Source: Sulfitobacter sp. D7
Lineage (GTDB): Bacteria; Pseudomonadota; Alphaproteobacteria; Rhodobacterales; Rhodobacteraceae
Assembly (NCBI RefSeq): GCF_003611275.1
Contig: NZ_CP020694.1
Coordinates: 1,674,001-1,738,000 of the forward strand
Direction: 5' to 3'
Length of the DNA stretch: 64,000 nucleotides
Part shown: piece after piece, positions 8,755 through 17,842 of the stretch
How the letters are laid out: every line of letters begins with the position of its first letter
Numbering within the stretch: position 1 is the first letter of the stretch
Position numbers and translations under genes: made by a program
The notes under the pieces: model-generated
Databases searched by the model: none
What the model was told of the DNA's origin: nothing
The model's input: only the letters and a program-made list of their open reading frames with translations

Positions 8755-9666
8755 TCAGTTGTCGCCTTCGACCCGTTCGCGCCATTGTTTGCGGTAGGTT
8801 ATGATCTCTTCCTGCACAAAATCCTTGAAGGCCGCGACGCGTTTGGATTGGCGAAGCTCTTCGGGATAGGCGAGGTAGACCGGCACTTCGGCGGATTCGA
8901 TATCGGGCATCACCTGCACGATATGCGGGAAGTCTTGGATCAGGTAGTTGGGGAGCACGCCGAGGCCAAGGTGATGCACCACGCCTTGCAACACGCCGAA
9001 GTAGTTGTTCACCGTCAAGAGCGAACGCAGGTCATACATCATCAGCTCTTTGACCAGTTGCAGCCCGGCGCCGACTTGATCGCTGTCGGTGTTCTGACAG
9101 ATCAGCCGGTGGTTGGTCATGTCTTCCATCCGCTCTGGCGTGCCGTGTTTTTCCAGATATTCGGGGCTGGCGTAGAGCCCCATCCGCACGGTCATCAGCC
9201 GTTTGCGGACCAGATCGGCCTGACTTGGTTCTTTCATGCGGATCGCCACGTCGGCCTCGCGCATCGGCAGGTCGAGCACGCGCTCTTCAAGCATCAGGTC
9301 GACCTTAAGGTCAGGATATTGCTCATAAAGTTTGGGCAGCCGCGGGGCGAGCCAGAGGGTGCCGAAACCGGTGGTGGTGGTCACGCGCAATTCGCCAAAG
9401 ACTTCTTCCTCACTGTCGCGAATGCGTGCGGCGGCGGCGTCAAGACGCTTGGCCATGGCCGAGGTCGCGTCGAATAAAAGCTCGCCCTGTTCGGTCAGGA
9501 TTAGCCCGCGCGCATGGCGGTGAAAGAGGTTGGTATTAAGCTGTTCCTCAAGCCCGCGAATCTGCCGACTGACGGCAGATTGCGACAGGTTAAGCTTGTC
9601 GCCTGCATGGGTCAGCGACCCGGCATCGGCCACGGCGTGAAAAATTCTGAGTTTGTCCCAATCCAT
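8755..9666 (-). CDS. LysR-family transcriptional regulator
   Basis: 303 residues. The N-terminal winged helix-turn-helix is standard (FHAVADAGSLTHAGDKL, then QSAVSRQIRGLEEQL). It is followed by the periplasmic-binding-protein-like effector domain (RVTTTTGFGTLWLAPRL onward). It is transcribed away from the indolepyruvate oxidoreductase gene across a 169-nt gap. In LysR systems the divergent neighbour is often the target, so control of that gene is a reasonable guess. The effector is unknown. Confidence 0.92.
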   Translation of the reverse strand: MDWDKLRIFHAVADAGSLTHAGDKLNLSQSAVSRQIRGLEEQLNTNLFHRHARGLILTEQGELLFDATSAMAKRLDAAAARIRDSEEEVFGELRVTTTTGFGTLWLAPRLPKLYEQYPDLKVDLMLEERVLDLPMREADVAIRMKEPSQADLVRKRLMTVRMGLYASPEYLEKHGTPERMEDMTNHRLICQNTDSDQVGAGLQLVKELMMYDLRSLLTVNNYFGVLQGVVHHLGLGVLPNYLIQDFPHIVQVMPDIESAEVPVYLAYPEELRQSKRVAAFKDFVQEEIITYRKQWRERVEGDN

Positions 9667-9793
9667 GGCCCGTACTTTCCTTGCCCAGCCTTTCTCCTAC
9701 CTTAATAGCCGGGAGAAAACAGCACAAACCGTCCCCTGCAGGGCTGCCGTTGCGGAATAACTGCTATACAGGTCAGCAGCTGTGACCTATATA

Positions 9794-9815
9794 GGAGGCA
9801 ATCATGCAAGACTGA
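9794..9815 (+). promoter_or_regulatory. Shine-Dalgarno with a three-codon leader ORF (M-Q-D-stop)
   Basis: AGGAGG at 9794-9799 stands 4 nt before ATG CAA GAC TGA (9804-9815). The true start of the oxidoreductase follows at 9836 with its own GGGAGGG. This consensus site initiates only a minimal peptide, so it may be a translational leader, or it may be chance. Confidence 0.4.
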
Positions 9816-9835
9816 CGTGCTAGGGAGGGCCCGCC

Positions 9836-12800
9836 ATGACAACGCAAAAGATTTCACTGAACGACCGTTTCGACCTTGAGAAAAGCCCGGTGCTGCTGAA
9901 CGGCACGCAGGCGCTGGTTCGGCTGATGATGATGCAGTCCGCCCGCGACCGCGCGGCGGGGCTGAACACCGCAGGCTATGTGACCGGCTACCGGGGCAGT
10001 CCGCTGGGCGGGGTCGACCTGCAAATGCAGCGTTCAGAGAAGAAACTCGCCGAGCATAACGTGCGCTTTGAGCCGGGGCTGAACGAAGACCTCGCGGCGA
10101 CGATGCTTTGGGGCAGCCAGCAGGCGGAACTGCGCGGCGAGGGGAAATATGATGGCGTCTATGGCCTATGGTACGGCAAAGGCCCGGGTGTGGACCGCAC
10201 CGGCGATGTGATGCGCCATGCGAATATGGCGGGCACTTCGCCTCATGGTGGTGTGTTGATGGCGATGGGGGATGACCATACCGGCGAATCCTCCACCGTG
10301 TTGCACCAGTCGGAATGGGCGATGGTGGATGCCTATATGCCGGTGGTCTCGCCCGCCGGTGTGCAGGAAATTCTTGATTACGGCATCTACGGCTGGGCGC
10401 TCAGCCGGTTTTCGGGCCTTTGGGTGGGCCTGAAGACGATGAAGGACACCGTGGAGGCGACGAGCGTCGTCAACGGCGATCCGAACCGGATGAAGCTGGT
10501 GATCCCTGAGTTCGACATGCCCGATGGCGGGCTGAGTATCCGTCTGGGCGACACCCCGCATCTGCAAGAAGCGCGGATGATTGACTACAAGCGCTTCGCC
10601 GCCGAGGCGTTCTCTCATGCCAACAAGATGGACAAGCGCGTCTGGGGCAAGCGCGGGGCCAAGATCGGCTTTGCCGCCGCGGGCAAGAACTGGCTCGATC
10701 TGGTACACGCGCTGAGCCTGCTGAACATCGATGAGAACGAAGCCGAGCGGCTAGGCATCACCACTTATAAGATCGGTCAGACCTTCCCGCTCGACATGCA
10801 GGGGTTCCACGAATGGGCCGACGGGCTTGATCTGGTGGTCGTGGTCGAAGAAAAGCGCAAGCTGATCGAAGTGCAGATCAAGGAAGCGCTGTTCAACGAT
10901 ACCCACCGCCGCGTCTATGGGTGGCACAAAGGTGGCGCGGGCATGGAGCATGGCGAAGAGTTGTTCCCGACCCGTGGCGCGCTCGACCCTATTCTGATCG
11001 CCGAAAAGATCGGCGGCATTCTGTTGGAAGAGGGCCGCGAGACCGATGGGATCCGCGCGGGGCTTGAGGCGCTGAACGAGGCACGCCGGTCGGACAATGC
11101 CGAAGATATCGCCGCGCGACTGCCGTATTACTGCGCGGGCTGCCCGCATAACTCCTCGACCAAAGTGCCAGAGGGCTCCCGCGCCTATGCGGGGATCGGC
11201 TGTCACTATATGGTGCAATGGATGGACCGTGAGACCACGGGCTTCACCCATATGGGCGGCGAGGGCGCGAACTGGATCGGCGAAGCGCCGTTCTCCAATA
11301 CAGAGCATGTGTTCCAGAACCTTGGCGACGGCACCTACAACCACTCCGGTGTGCTGGCCATTCGGGCCGCCATCGCGGCGGGAACGAACATCACCTATAA
11401 GATCCTCTATAACGACGCGGTTGCAATGACCGGCGGTCAGCACAACGAAGGCGACCTTGACGCCTACCGCATCGTCGAAGAGTTGAAGGCCATGGGCGTG
11501 AAGAACCTCGCCGTGGTCTATGACCAGAAGGAAGACGTGGACCTCAGCCGCTTCAAGGGCGTCGAAATACACGAGCGCGCCGAGATGCCGAATGTGCAAA
11601 AGGCCTACCGCAAGCACAAGGGCGTGTCGGCCATCGTCTATATCCAGACCTGCGCCGCCGAGAAGCGCCGCCGCCGCAAGCGCGGGCTGTTCCCGGACCC
11701 CGACAAGCGTGTCTTCATCAACGAGGACGTTTGCGAAGGCTGCGGCGATTGCGGTGTGCAGTCGAACTGCGTGGCCGTGGTCCCGAACGAGACCGAGCTG
11801 GGCCGCAAACGCGCCATTGACCAGTCGCAGTGCAACAAAGACTTCTCTTGTCTTGACGGTTTCTGCCCCTCCTTCGTGACGTTGGAAGGCGCCAAGATCC
11901 GCAAGGATCCGACCACCGAACTGACCATCCCCGACCTGCCGCAGCCAAACCTGCCCAAGATCGACGGCACCCATAACGTCGTCATCACCGGCGTGGGCGG
12001 CACCGGGGTCGTCACCATCGGCGCGCTGCTGGCGCAGGCGGCTCAACTTGATGGCAAGGGGGCTGGCATGATGGAGATGGCGGGCCTCGCCCAGAAGGGC
12101 GGTGCGGTGCATATCCACTGCCGTCTGGCCGAGCGTCCCGAAGACATCAGCGCAATCCGTGTGGCCACCGGCGAGGCGCATGCGCTCATTGGCGGCGATC
12201 TGGTGGTCTCGGCGGGCCATAAGACACTGGGTCTGACCCGCGCCGGGCGCACCGGTGCGGTGGTGAACTCGCACCAGATCATCACCGGCGATTTCACCCG
12301 CGATACCGAGTTTCAGATGCCCTATGACCGGCTGAGCCTCGCGCTCGAAGCGCGTCTGAAGGATGATGTCGCGATGTTTGATGCCTCGGATCTGGCCAAG
12401 GCGAGTTTGGGAGATTCGATCTTTTCCAACATGATGATCTTCGGCGCCGCATGGCAGCGCGGCCTTCTGCCCCTCTCGTTCGAAAGCCTGATGCAGGCGA
12501 TTGAGATGAACGGCGCGGCGGTAGAGCGCAACAAGCGCGCGTTTGAGATTGGCCGCTGGGCCGTGCTCTATCCCGAAGACGCCAAAGCGGTAAGTCAGCC
12601 TGATAACGTGGTGGAATTGCCCAAATCGCTGGGGGAGAAGATCGCCTTCCGTGAGAACCACCTGACCGAGTATCAGGGTAAGGGACTGGCCAAGCGCTAC
12701 ACGAAGATGCTCGACGGTATTGAGGACCGTGACGTCAAGGCGGCGATGGCGATGGGCTATCATAAGCTCCTGAGCTACAAGGACGAATACGAGGTCGCCC

Positions 12801-13252
12801 GCCTGTTGATCACCAGCCGTGACAAGGCGCGGGCGCAGTTCGACGGCGATTTCAACATGACCTTCCACATGGCGCCGCCGCTCTTGTCCAAGATGGGGCC
12901 CAACGGTCGGCCCCAGAAGCGCGAATTCGGCCAATGGCTCGAAGGGCCGCTGCGGGTTATGGCGAAGTTCAAGGGTCTGCGCGGCACGCCTTTCGACCCC
13001 TTTGGCTATACCGCCGAGCGCAAGATGGAACGTGCGTTGATCAAACAGTATGAGGCCGACATGGCCGAAGTGCTGCCCAAACTGACCGATCAGACCCGCG
13101 GCGCCATCGTGGCACTGGCCGAACTGCCCTTGCAAATCCGCGGTTTCGGTCCGGTGAAACAGGCCAATGAAGCCAAGGCCGAGAAGCGCCGCGAGGAACT
13201 GCTGGCGGTGATCCGCGCGGGCGGCACCTCCACGGCCAAGGCCGCGGAGTAA
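9836..13252 (+). CDS. Indolepyruvate ferredoxin oxidoreductase, fused alpha-beta form
   Basis: 1138 residues in one chain. It oxidatively decarboxylates aryl pyruvates to aryl-acetyl-CoA with TPP and ferredoxin. The N-terminal TPP-enzyme part has GYVTGYRGSPLGGVD near residue 45. The TPP-binding core is around CPHNSSTKVPEGS to GDGTYNHSG. A ferredoxin-like insert has C633-x2-C636-x2-C639-x5-C645 and a second cysteine group CNKDFSCLDGFC. The C-terminal gamma-type domain begins at NVVITGVGGTGVVTIG. The archaeal two-subunit IorA/IorB enzyme corresponds to these parts fused. It serves aromatic amino acid catabolism. The divergent LysR gene is a candidate regulator. Confidence 0.93.
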   Translation: MTTQKISLNDRFDLEKSPVLLNGTQALVRLMMMQSARDRAAGLNTAGYVTGYRGSPLGGVDLQMQRSEKKLAEHNVRFEPGLNEDLAATMLWGSQQAELRGEGKYDGVYGLWYGKGPGVDRTGDVMRHANMAGTSPHGGVLMAMGDDHTGESSTVLHQSEWAMVDAYMPVVSPAGVQEILDYGIYGWALSRFSGLWVGLKTMKDTVEATSVVNGDPNRMKLVIPEFDMPDGGLSIRLGDTPHLQEARMIDYKRFAAEAFSHANKMDKRVWGKRGAKIGFAAAGKNWLDLVHALSLLNIDENEAERLGITTYKIGQTFPLDMQGFHEWADGLDLVVVVEEKRKLIEVQIKEALFNDTHRRVYGWHKGGAGMEHGEELFPTRGALDPILIAEKIGGILLEEGRETDGIRAGLEALNEARRSDNAEDIAARLPYYCAGCPHNSSTKVPEGSRAYAGIGCHYMVQWMDRETTGFTHMGGEGANWIGEAPFSNTEHVFQNLGDGTYNHSGVLAIRAAIAAGTNITYKILYNDAVAMTGGQHNEGDLDAYRIVEELKAMGVKNLAVVYDQKEDVDLSRFKGVEIHERAEMPNVQKAYRKHKGVSAIVYIQTCAAEKRRRRKRGLFPDPDKRVFINEDVCEGCGDCGVQSNCVAVVPNETELGRKRAIDQSQCNKDFSCLDGFCPSFVTLEGAKIRKDPTTELTIPDLPQPNLPKIDGTHNVVITGVGGTGVVTIGALLAQAAQLDGKGAGMMEMAGLAQKGGAVHIHCRLAERPEDISAIRVATGEAHALIGGDLVVSAGHKTLGLTRAGRTGAVVNSHQIITGDFTRDTEFQMPYDRLSLALEARLKDDVAMFDASDLAKASLGDSIFSNMMIFGAAWQRGLLPLSFESLMQAIEMNGAAVERNKRAFEIGRWAVLYPEDAKAVSQPDNVVELPKSLGEKIAFRENHLTEYQGKGLAKRYTKMLDGIEDRDVKAAMAMGYHKLLSYKDEYEVARLLITSRDKARAQFDGDFNMTFHMAPPLLSKMGPNGRPQKREFGQWLEGPLRVMAKFKGLRGTPFDPFGYTAERKMERALIKQYEADMAEVLPKLTDQTRGAIVALAELPLQIRGFGPVKQANEAKAEKRREELLAVIRAGGTSTAKAAE

Positions 13253-13309
13253 TACGGCTGTTACATTTCTGGGCTAGGGAGAGCATCAGTGCGATCCTGA
13301 GGCCCAGAT

Positions 13310-14182
13310 GTGACCTACGCCCGTGACATAAGCTATGCCCATTCCGCCCGAACTCGGGGCGGGAGGGCGCTCATCCGATTGATGGAAAACACCACCGGGC
13401 GGGTGTCCTTACTGAAACGGGCCGAGGGCTACGAAGACGATCTGGCCGCGGGGCTGGGGTTCTTTGATGCCATGGTGCGGCGCTGTGGTTTGACATTGGA
13501 TGTGATGCGCGGGTCTTTGGCCGATATTCCAAAGCGTGGCCCTGTCATTCTGATCGCCAATCATCCCTACGGCATTCTGGACGGGCTGATGCTAGGCCAT
13601 ATCCTCAGCCGGACGCGCGGTGACTTTCGGATCATGGCCAATGCGGTGTTCAGCCAAGCGCCGGATCTGGCACACCATCTTTTGCCGATCAGCTTTGCCG
13701 AAGATCGCGCCGCGCTGGCGCTGAACCTCGCCACGCGCCGGACCGCGTTGACCTATCTAGACCAAGGCGGTGCGATTGGCATCTTCCCGGGCGGCACGGT
13801 CAGCACCGCCGCGCGGCCCTTTTCGCAACCGATGGATCCCGGATGGCGCAGTTTCACCGCGCGGATGATCGCCAAGTCTGACGCCACGGTGGTGCCGATC
13901 TATTTCGACGGCCACACCAGCCGGCTGTTCCAAATCGCCAGCCACCTGCATGCCAATCTGCGAATGGGGCTGCTGATCAAAGAGTTTCGCGCCCGTGTCG
14001 ATAGCCCCGTGCGCGTGGCCATCGGCGACCCGATTCCGCGCACCATGCTTGACCCGCTGGCGGGGGACGCAAAAGCGATGATGGATTTCCTGCGCAAAGC
14101 CACTTATGAGTTGTCACCAAAGCCGGGCCAGTATCAGGGTCTTGGCTACGAGTTTGAGGAACGGCATAGAGCCGACAGGTGA
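13310..14182 (+). CDS. PlsC-type lysophospholipid acyltransferase
   Basis: 290 residues from a GTG start. ANHPYGILDGL carries the catalytic His and Asp with five residues between them, a spacing found in the hemolysin/ornithine-lipid branch rather than the classic HX4D. IGIFPGGTVST is the substrate-binding FPGG block. It probably acylates a lysolipid (phosphatidic acid or ornithine lipid synthesis) at the inner membrane face. It is 9 nt upstream of murI, so the two are probably cotranscribed. Confidence 0.85.
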   Translation: MTYARDISYAHSARTRGGRALIRLMENTTGRVSLLKRAEGYEDDLAAGLGFFDAMVRRCGLTLDVMRGSLADIPKRGPVILIANHPYGILDGLMLGHILSRTRGDFRIMANAVFSQAPDLAHHLLPISFAEDRAALALNLATRRTALTYLDQGGAIGIFPGGTVSTAARPFSQPMDPGWRSFTARMIAKSDATVVPIYFDGHTSRLFQIASHLHANLRMGLLIKEFRARVDSPVRVAIGDPIPRTMLDPLAGDAKAMMDFLRKATYELSPKPGQYQGLGYEFEERHRADR

Positions 14183-14191
14183 CAACAGACC

Positions 14192-15001
14192 ATGGCAGTT
14201 GGTATTTTCGATTCGGGGCTGGGCGGGCTGACCGTCTGGAACAAGGTGCAAGAACGGCTGCCGGAGGTGGATTTTGTCTATCTCGCTGACAGCGCCCATG
14301 CGCCCTACGGCGTGCGCAATGCCGATGATATCTATGCGCTGACCTGCGCCGCCGTGCAGCGGCTGTTCGATGCGGGCTGCGATCTGGTGATCCTTGCCTG
14401 TAACACCGCCTCGGCCGCTGCGCTGCGCCGGATGCAAGAGGGCTGGATCCCGCGCGAGAAACGGGTGTTGGGCGTCTTTGTGCCGCTGATCGAGGCGATG
14501 ACCGAACGCCAATGGGGCGATAACTCCCCGCCGCGCGAAGTGGCGGTGAACCATGTGGCGCTTTTCGCCACGCCCGCGACGGTGGCAAGCCGCGCCTTTC
14601 AGCGTGAACTGTCCTTCCGCGCCATCGGGGTGGATGTCGAAGCGCAGGCCTGCGGTGGGGTGGTCGATGCCATCGAAGAGGGCGATATGATCCTCGCCGA
14701 AGCGCTGGTGCGCAGCCATGTCGATGCGTTGAAACGTAAAATGCCCGACCCCGACGCGGCGATCTTGGGCTGCACCCATTACCCGCTGATGCAGGAGGCG
14801 TTTCAGGCGGCCTTGGGCGGGCAAGTCAAAGTGTTTAGCCAAGCCGAGTTGGTGGCGGATTCATTGGCGGATTATCTTGAGCGGCATCCCAATATGATGG
14901 GCAGTGGCGAGGCGGCGTTTCTCACCACCGGCGATCCCGCCCGGGTGAGCGACCGTGCGACGCAGTTCCTGCGACGACAGATCACATTCACCGCCGCCTG
15001 A
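14192..15001 (+). CDS. murI: Glutamate racemase
   Basis: 269 residues. It converts L- to D-glutamate for peptidoglycan. Both catalytic cysteines are in place: C70 in [12 protein letters not shown] and C194 in ILGCTHYPL. The N-terminal [10 protein letters not shown] and [11 protein letters not shown] are family signatures. The ATG at 14192 is 9 nt after the acyltransferase stop. argC follows after 38 nt. Confidence 0.96.
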   Translation: MAVGIFDSGLGGLTVWNKVQERLPEVDFVYLADSAHAPYGVRNADDIYALTCAAVQRLFDAGCDLVILACNTASAAALRRMQEGWIPREKRVLGVFVPLIEAMTERQWGDNSPPREVAVNHVALFATPATVASRAFQRELSFRAIGVDVEAQACGGVVDAIEEGDMILAEALVRSHVDALKRKMPDPDAAILGCTHYPLMQEAFQAALGGQVKVFSQAELVADSLADYLERHPNMMGSGEAAFLTTGDPARVSDRATQFLRRQITFTAA

Positions 15002-15039
15002 ACTCCAATTATATTTCGTTCCGAACAAGGGGACAGACC

Positions 15040-16068
15040 ATGACCCAGAACATCGCCATTCTTGGCGCCTCCGGCTATACCGGGGCAGAACTCATCCGGC
15101 TGATCGCTGGCCATTCCTCAATGAAAATCAAAGCTTTGGGGGCGAACTCCAAGGCGGGGCAATCTATGGCCGAGGTGTTTCCGCATCTGCGCCATCTTGA
15201 TCTGCCCACATTGGTCACGATTGAAGAAATCGACTTTTCGCAGATTGATCTGTGCTTTTGCGCGTTGCCGCATAAGACCAGCCAAGAGGTGATCGCGGCG
15301 CTGCCCAAAGACCTGAAGATCGTCGACCTCTCTGCCGATTTCCGCCTGCGCGACCCAGAGGATTACGCCAAGTGGTACGGCAATGAACACGCCGCCCTAG
15401 AGCAGCAGAAAGAGGCGGTTTACGGCCTCACCGAATTCTACCGCAAAGAGATTTCAGCCGCGCGGTTGGTGGCAGGCACGGGCTGCAACGCGGCGACGGG
15501 GCAGTTTGCCCTGCGCCCGCTGATCGCCGCGGGTGTGATTGATCTGGATGACATCATTCTCGACCTGAAATGCGCGGTCTCGGGCGCGGGGCGCTCGCTC
15601 AAGGAAAACCTGCTTCATGCGGAGTTGAGCGAGGGCTATCACGCCTATGCGCTTGGCAGCACGCACCGGCATCTGGGTGAATTCGATCAGGAATTCTCGG
15701 CCATTGCCGGGCGGCCCGTGCAGGTGCAATTCACCCCGCATTTGGTGCCCGCAAACCGCGGCATCTTGGCCACCTGCTATGTCAAAGGCGACGCGCAGAC
15801 GATTTATGAGACGCTGCAGAACGCCTATGCAGATGAGCCCTTTATCGAGGTGCTGCCCTTCGGCGAAGCGCCCAGCACCCGGCATGTGCGCGGCTCGAAC
15901 TTCTGCCATATCGGCGTGGTCGCCGACCGTCAGACCGGGCGGGCGACCGTGGTCGCGGCGCTCGATAATCTGACCAAAGGCTCCAGCGGTCAGGCGTTGC
16001 AAAACGCGAACCTGATGCTCGGCTTGCCGGAAACCGAGGGGCTGATGATGGCCCCGCTGTTCCCATGA
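15040..16068 (+). CDS. argC: N-acetyl-gamma-glutamyl-phosphate reductase
   Basis: 342 residues, the long (type 1) ArgC. It performs the NADPH-dependent third step of arginine synthesis. The Rossmann loop is [11 protein letters not shown] at residues 8-18 and the catalytic cysteine is C149 in GTGCNAATG. It starts after AAGGGGACAGACC, a good ribosome site. It overlaps ccmE by 4 nt (ATGA), so the two are translationally coupled although metabolically unrelated. Confidence 0.97.
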   Translation: MTQNIAILGASGYTGAELIRLIAGHSSMKIKALGANSKAGQSMAEVFPHLRHLDLPTLVTIEEIDFSQIDLCFCALPHKTSQEVIAALPKDLKIVDLSADFRLRDPEDYAKWYGNEHAALEQQKEAVYGLTEFYRKEISAARLVAGTGCNAATGQFALRPLIAAGVIDLDDIILDLKCAVSGAGRSLKENLLHAELSEGYHAYALGSTHRHLGEFDQEFSAIAGRPVQVQFTPHLVPANRGILATCYVKGDAQTIYETLQNAYADEPFIEVLPFGEAPSTRHVRGSNFCHIGVVADRQTGRATVVAALDNLTKGSSGQALQNANLMLGLPETEGLMMAPLFP

Positions 16069-16508
16069 AGAGCCTCAAGAAACAGCGCCGGATCCAGATC
16101 ATTGCCGTTGCGGCGGTGGCCTTGGTGCTGTCGACTACTCTGATCGGCTATGCGCTGCGCGACGGGATCAACTATTTCCGCGCGCCGAGCCAAGTCATCG
16201 CCGAGCCGCCCGGCCCGGCAGAGGTGTTCCGCATTGGCGGTCTGGTCGAAGAAGGGTCACTCAAACGCGGCCAGGGCGAACAGATTCGCTTTGCCGTGAC
16301 CGATGGTGGGGCCTCCGTGCCGGTCGTCTTTACCGGGGTGTTGCCTGATCTGTTCGAAGAGAACCAAGGCATGGTCGGCACCGGACGTTATATCGATGGG
16401 ACTTTCGAAGCCTCTGAAATCCTTGCCAAACATGACGAGACTTACATGCCCAAGGAAGTAACGGATGCGCTGAAAGAGCAGGGCGTCTACCGCGAGCCCG
16501 AAGGGTGA
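16065..16508 (+). CDS. ccmE: Cytochrome c maturation protein CcmE (heme chaperone)
   Basis: 147 residues. There is one N-terminal membrane anchor (about 10-30) after a basic stretch MKSLKKQRR, with a periplasmic OB-fold behind it. The covalent heme site is intact: [10 protein letters not shown] with H123 and Y127. It carries heme from CcmC to the CcmF/H ligase. ccmF and ccmH lie 1.3 kb downstream, separated by the endolysin/holin pair, so the ccm genes here are split. ccmABCDG are not in the window. Confidence 0.95.
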   Translation: MKSLKKQRRIQIIAVAAVALVLSTTLIGYALRDGINYFRAPSQVIAEPPGPAEVFRIGGLVEEGSLKRGQGEQIRFAVTDGGASVPVVFTGVLPDLFEENQGMVGTGRYIDGTFEASEILAKHDETYMPKEVTDALKEQGVYREPEG

Positions 16509-16525
16509 TCTGCGCGCAACGCACG

Positions 16526-16541
16526 CGGGGCTGAGGCCCCG
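16526..16541 (+). terminator. Hairpin after ccmE
   Basis: CGGGGC, loop TGAG, GCCCCG forms a 6-bp GC stem 18 nt after the ccmE stop, followed only by GTTAACC. It has no real T-run, so it is a weak or Rho-assisted terminator at best. Confidence 0.35.
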
Positions 16542-16590
16542 TTAACCCATCCGGCCGAGCCTGTTTGCACCCAAGACAGGAGAGCCCGCG

Positions 16591-17202
16591 ATGCAGACCG
16601 TCCGAGAGATCGCCAGCGCCATCGTCGCCCGGGAGGGCGGCTTTGTGAATGACCCCGATGACCCCGGCGGGGCGACGAAATTCGGGGTGACGATCCATAC
16701 CATGCGCCGATTGGGACTGGACCTGACGGGGGATGGGGCGGTCGATGTGGCCGACGTGCGCCGCCTAAGTCGCGCGCAGGCGGTGGATATCTTTGTCAGA
16801 CATTACTTCAACGCCCCGCGCATCGCGGAATTGCCCGCGCCGTTGCAGCCGAGCGTTTTTGACATGTATGTCAATGCGGGCAGCAATGCGGTGAAGATCC
16901 TGCAAAGCTTGCTGCGCGAGATGGGGGAGGAGATCGGTGTTGACGGGGCCATCGGGCCGCAGACGATCCGAGCCGCCCAAGCCGCATGGCAGGCCGCACC
17001 CGATCATCTGGTCGACGCCTACGGTATCGCGCGGCGCAACTACTACTTCCGTCTCGCCGACCGTCGCCCCGCCAGCCGCAAATACGCGCGCAGCCGGGCT
17101 GGCGGCAAGGGCGGCTGGATCCGACGCGCCGAAGAGTTCATCGCACCACAATATCGCATGAGCGACGCAGATTTCGCACGGAGGGTGGCACAATGGGGCT
17201 GA
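16591..17202 (+). CDS. GH108 peptidoglycan hydrolase, gene-transfer-agent type endolysin
   Basis: 203 residues, no signal peptide. The N-terminus IVAREGGFVNDPDDPGGATK holds the catalytic Glu of the GH108 (DUF847) N-acetylmuramidase family, and FGVTIHTMRRLGLD follows. The C-terminal half resembles the PG_binding_3 region (VDGAIGPQTIRAAQ). It overlaps the holin gene by 10 nt. In Rhodobacter capsulatus the GTA endolysin and holin sit together away from the capsid cluster, and this pair has the same arrangement and families. The alternative is a stand-alone prophage remnant, but no other phage gene is here. Confidence 0.85.
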   Translation: MQTVREIASAIVAREGGFVNDPDDPGGATKFGVTIHTMRRLGLDLTGDGAVDVADVRRLSRAQAVDIFVRHYFNAPRIAELPAPLQPSVFDMYVNAGSNAVKILQSLLREMGEEIGVDGAIGPQTIRAAQAAWQAAPDHLVDAYGIARRNYYFRLADRRPASRKYARSRAGGKGGWIRRAEEFIAPQYRMSDADFARRVAQWG

Positions 17203-17768
17203 TCGAACGTATTTTTACGACGGTTTTCGGCGGCGAGCGCAATGTCATCCGCGACACGGTCGAAGTGTTTCGCGAGAATGCCGAGGCCGGGGCGCAGCGT
17301 GCTCATGCGGTGCAGGGCAAAGCGATGGCGCAATATGGGGCGGAGTTCGCCCAAGCTCGGCAGGGCGGCTTTGACCGCTTCATGGATGGGATCAACCGTT
17401 TGCCCCGCCCGATGCTTGCGCTCGGCACCTTGGGGCTGTTCGTAACGGCCATGGTTAACCCTTTGTGGTTTGCCGAACGGATGCAGGGCATTGCGCTGGT
17501 GCCAGAGCCGCTTTGGTGGCTGTTGGGCGTGATCGTGTCCTTCTACTTCGGGGCGCGGCAGCAGATGAAATCGCAGGAGTTTCAGCGCGCCATCGTGGGC
17601 ACCATCGCGCGGGTGCCGCAGGTGGTCGAGAATATCGAGACGCTGCGCGCGTTGCGTGCCGACAGCCCGCAGGTGGCCGCCACCGGTGCCGACAGCCGCT
17701 TGGCCCTTGCCGCAGTCACGCCATCGGAGAATCCGGCCCTAGACGCATGGCGCCGCAGCCGCGCCTGA
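17193..17768 (+). CDS. Holin family protein (GTA_holin_3TM type)
   Basis: 191 residues from the ATG at 17193, inside the 3' end of the endolysin gene and preceded by GGAGGGTGGCACA. The N-terminal ~70 residues are charged and helical. Hydrophobic segments follow at about 73-90 (MLALGTLGLFVTAMVNPLWF) and 100-122 (PLWWLLGVIVSFYFG). The C-terminus is soluble. It would permeabilise the inner membrane so the endolysin can reach the wall. The start is set by the overlap and the ribosome site; the frame is open further upstream but inside the endolysin gene. Confidence 0.85.
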   Translation: MGLIERIFTTVFGGERNVIRDTVEVFRENAEAGAQRAHAVQGKAMAQYGAEFAQARQGGFDRFMDGINRLPRPMLALGTLGLFVTAMVNPLWFAERMQGIALVPEPLWWLLGVIVSFYFGARQQMKSQEFQRAIVGTIARVPQVVENIETLRALRADSPQVAATGADSRLALAAVTPSENPALDAWRRSRA

Positions 17769-17811
17769 CTGCGACCGATTGACCGTTTCCTAGGTTTGAT
17801 TTGCCATGGCT

Positions 17812-17831
17812 TAGGGGGCTTAGGCCCCCTA
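17812..17831 (+). terminator. Perfect 8-bp hairpin between holin and ccmF
   Basis: TAGGGGGC, loop TTAG, GCCCCCTA ends 11 nt before the ccmF ATG. There is no T-run. It may partly terminate the lysis genes or fold over the ccmF ribosome site, which is otherwise poor. Confidence 0.45.
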
Positions 17832-17842
17832 TAGTCCGCCCC

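Noticed and set aside
10751..13135. 794-codon open frame on the minus strand
   Set aside because: Antisense to the indolepyruvate oxidoreductase; His/Arg/Gly-rich composition typical of a shadow frame.
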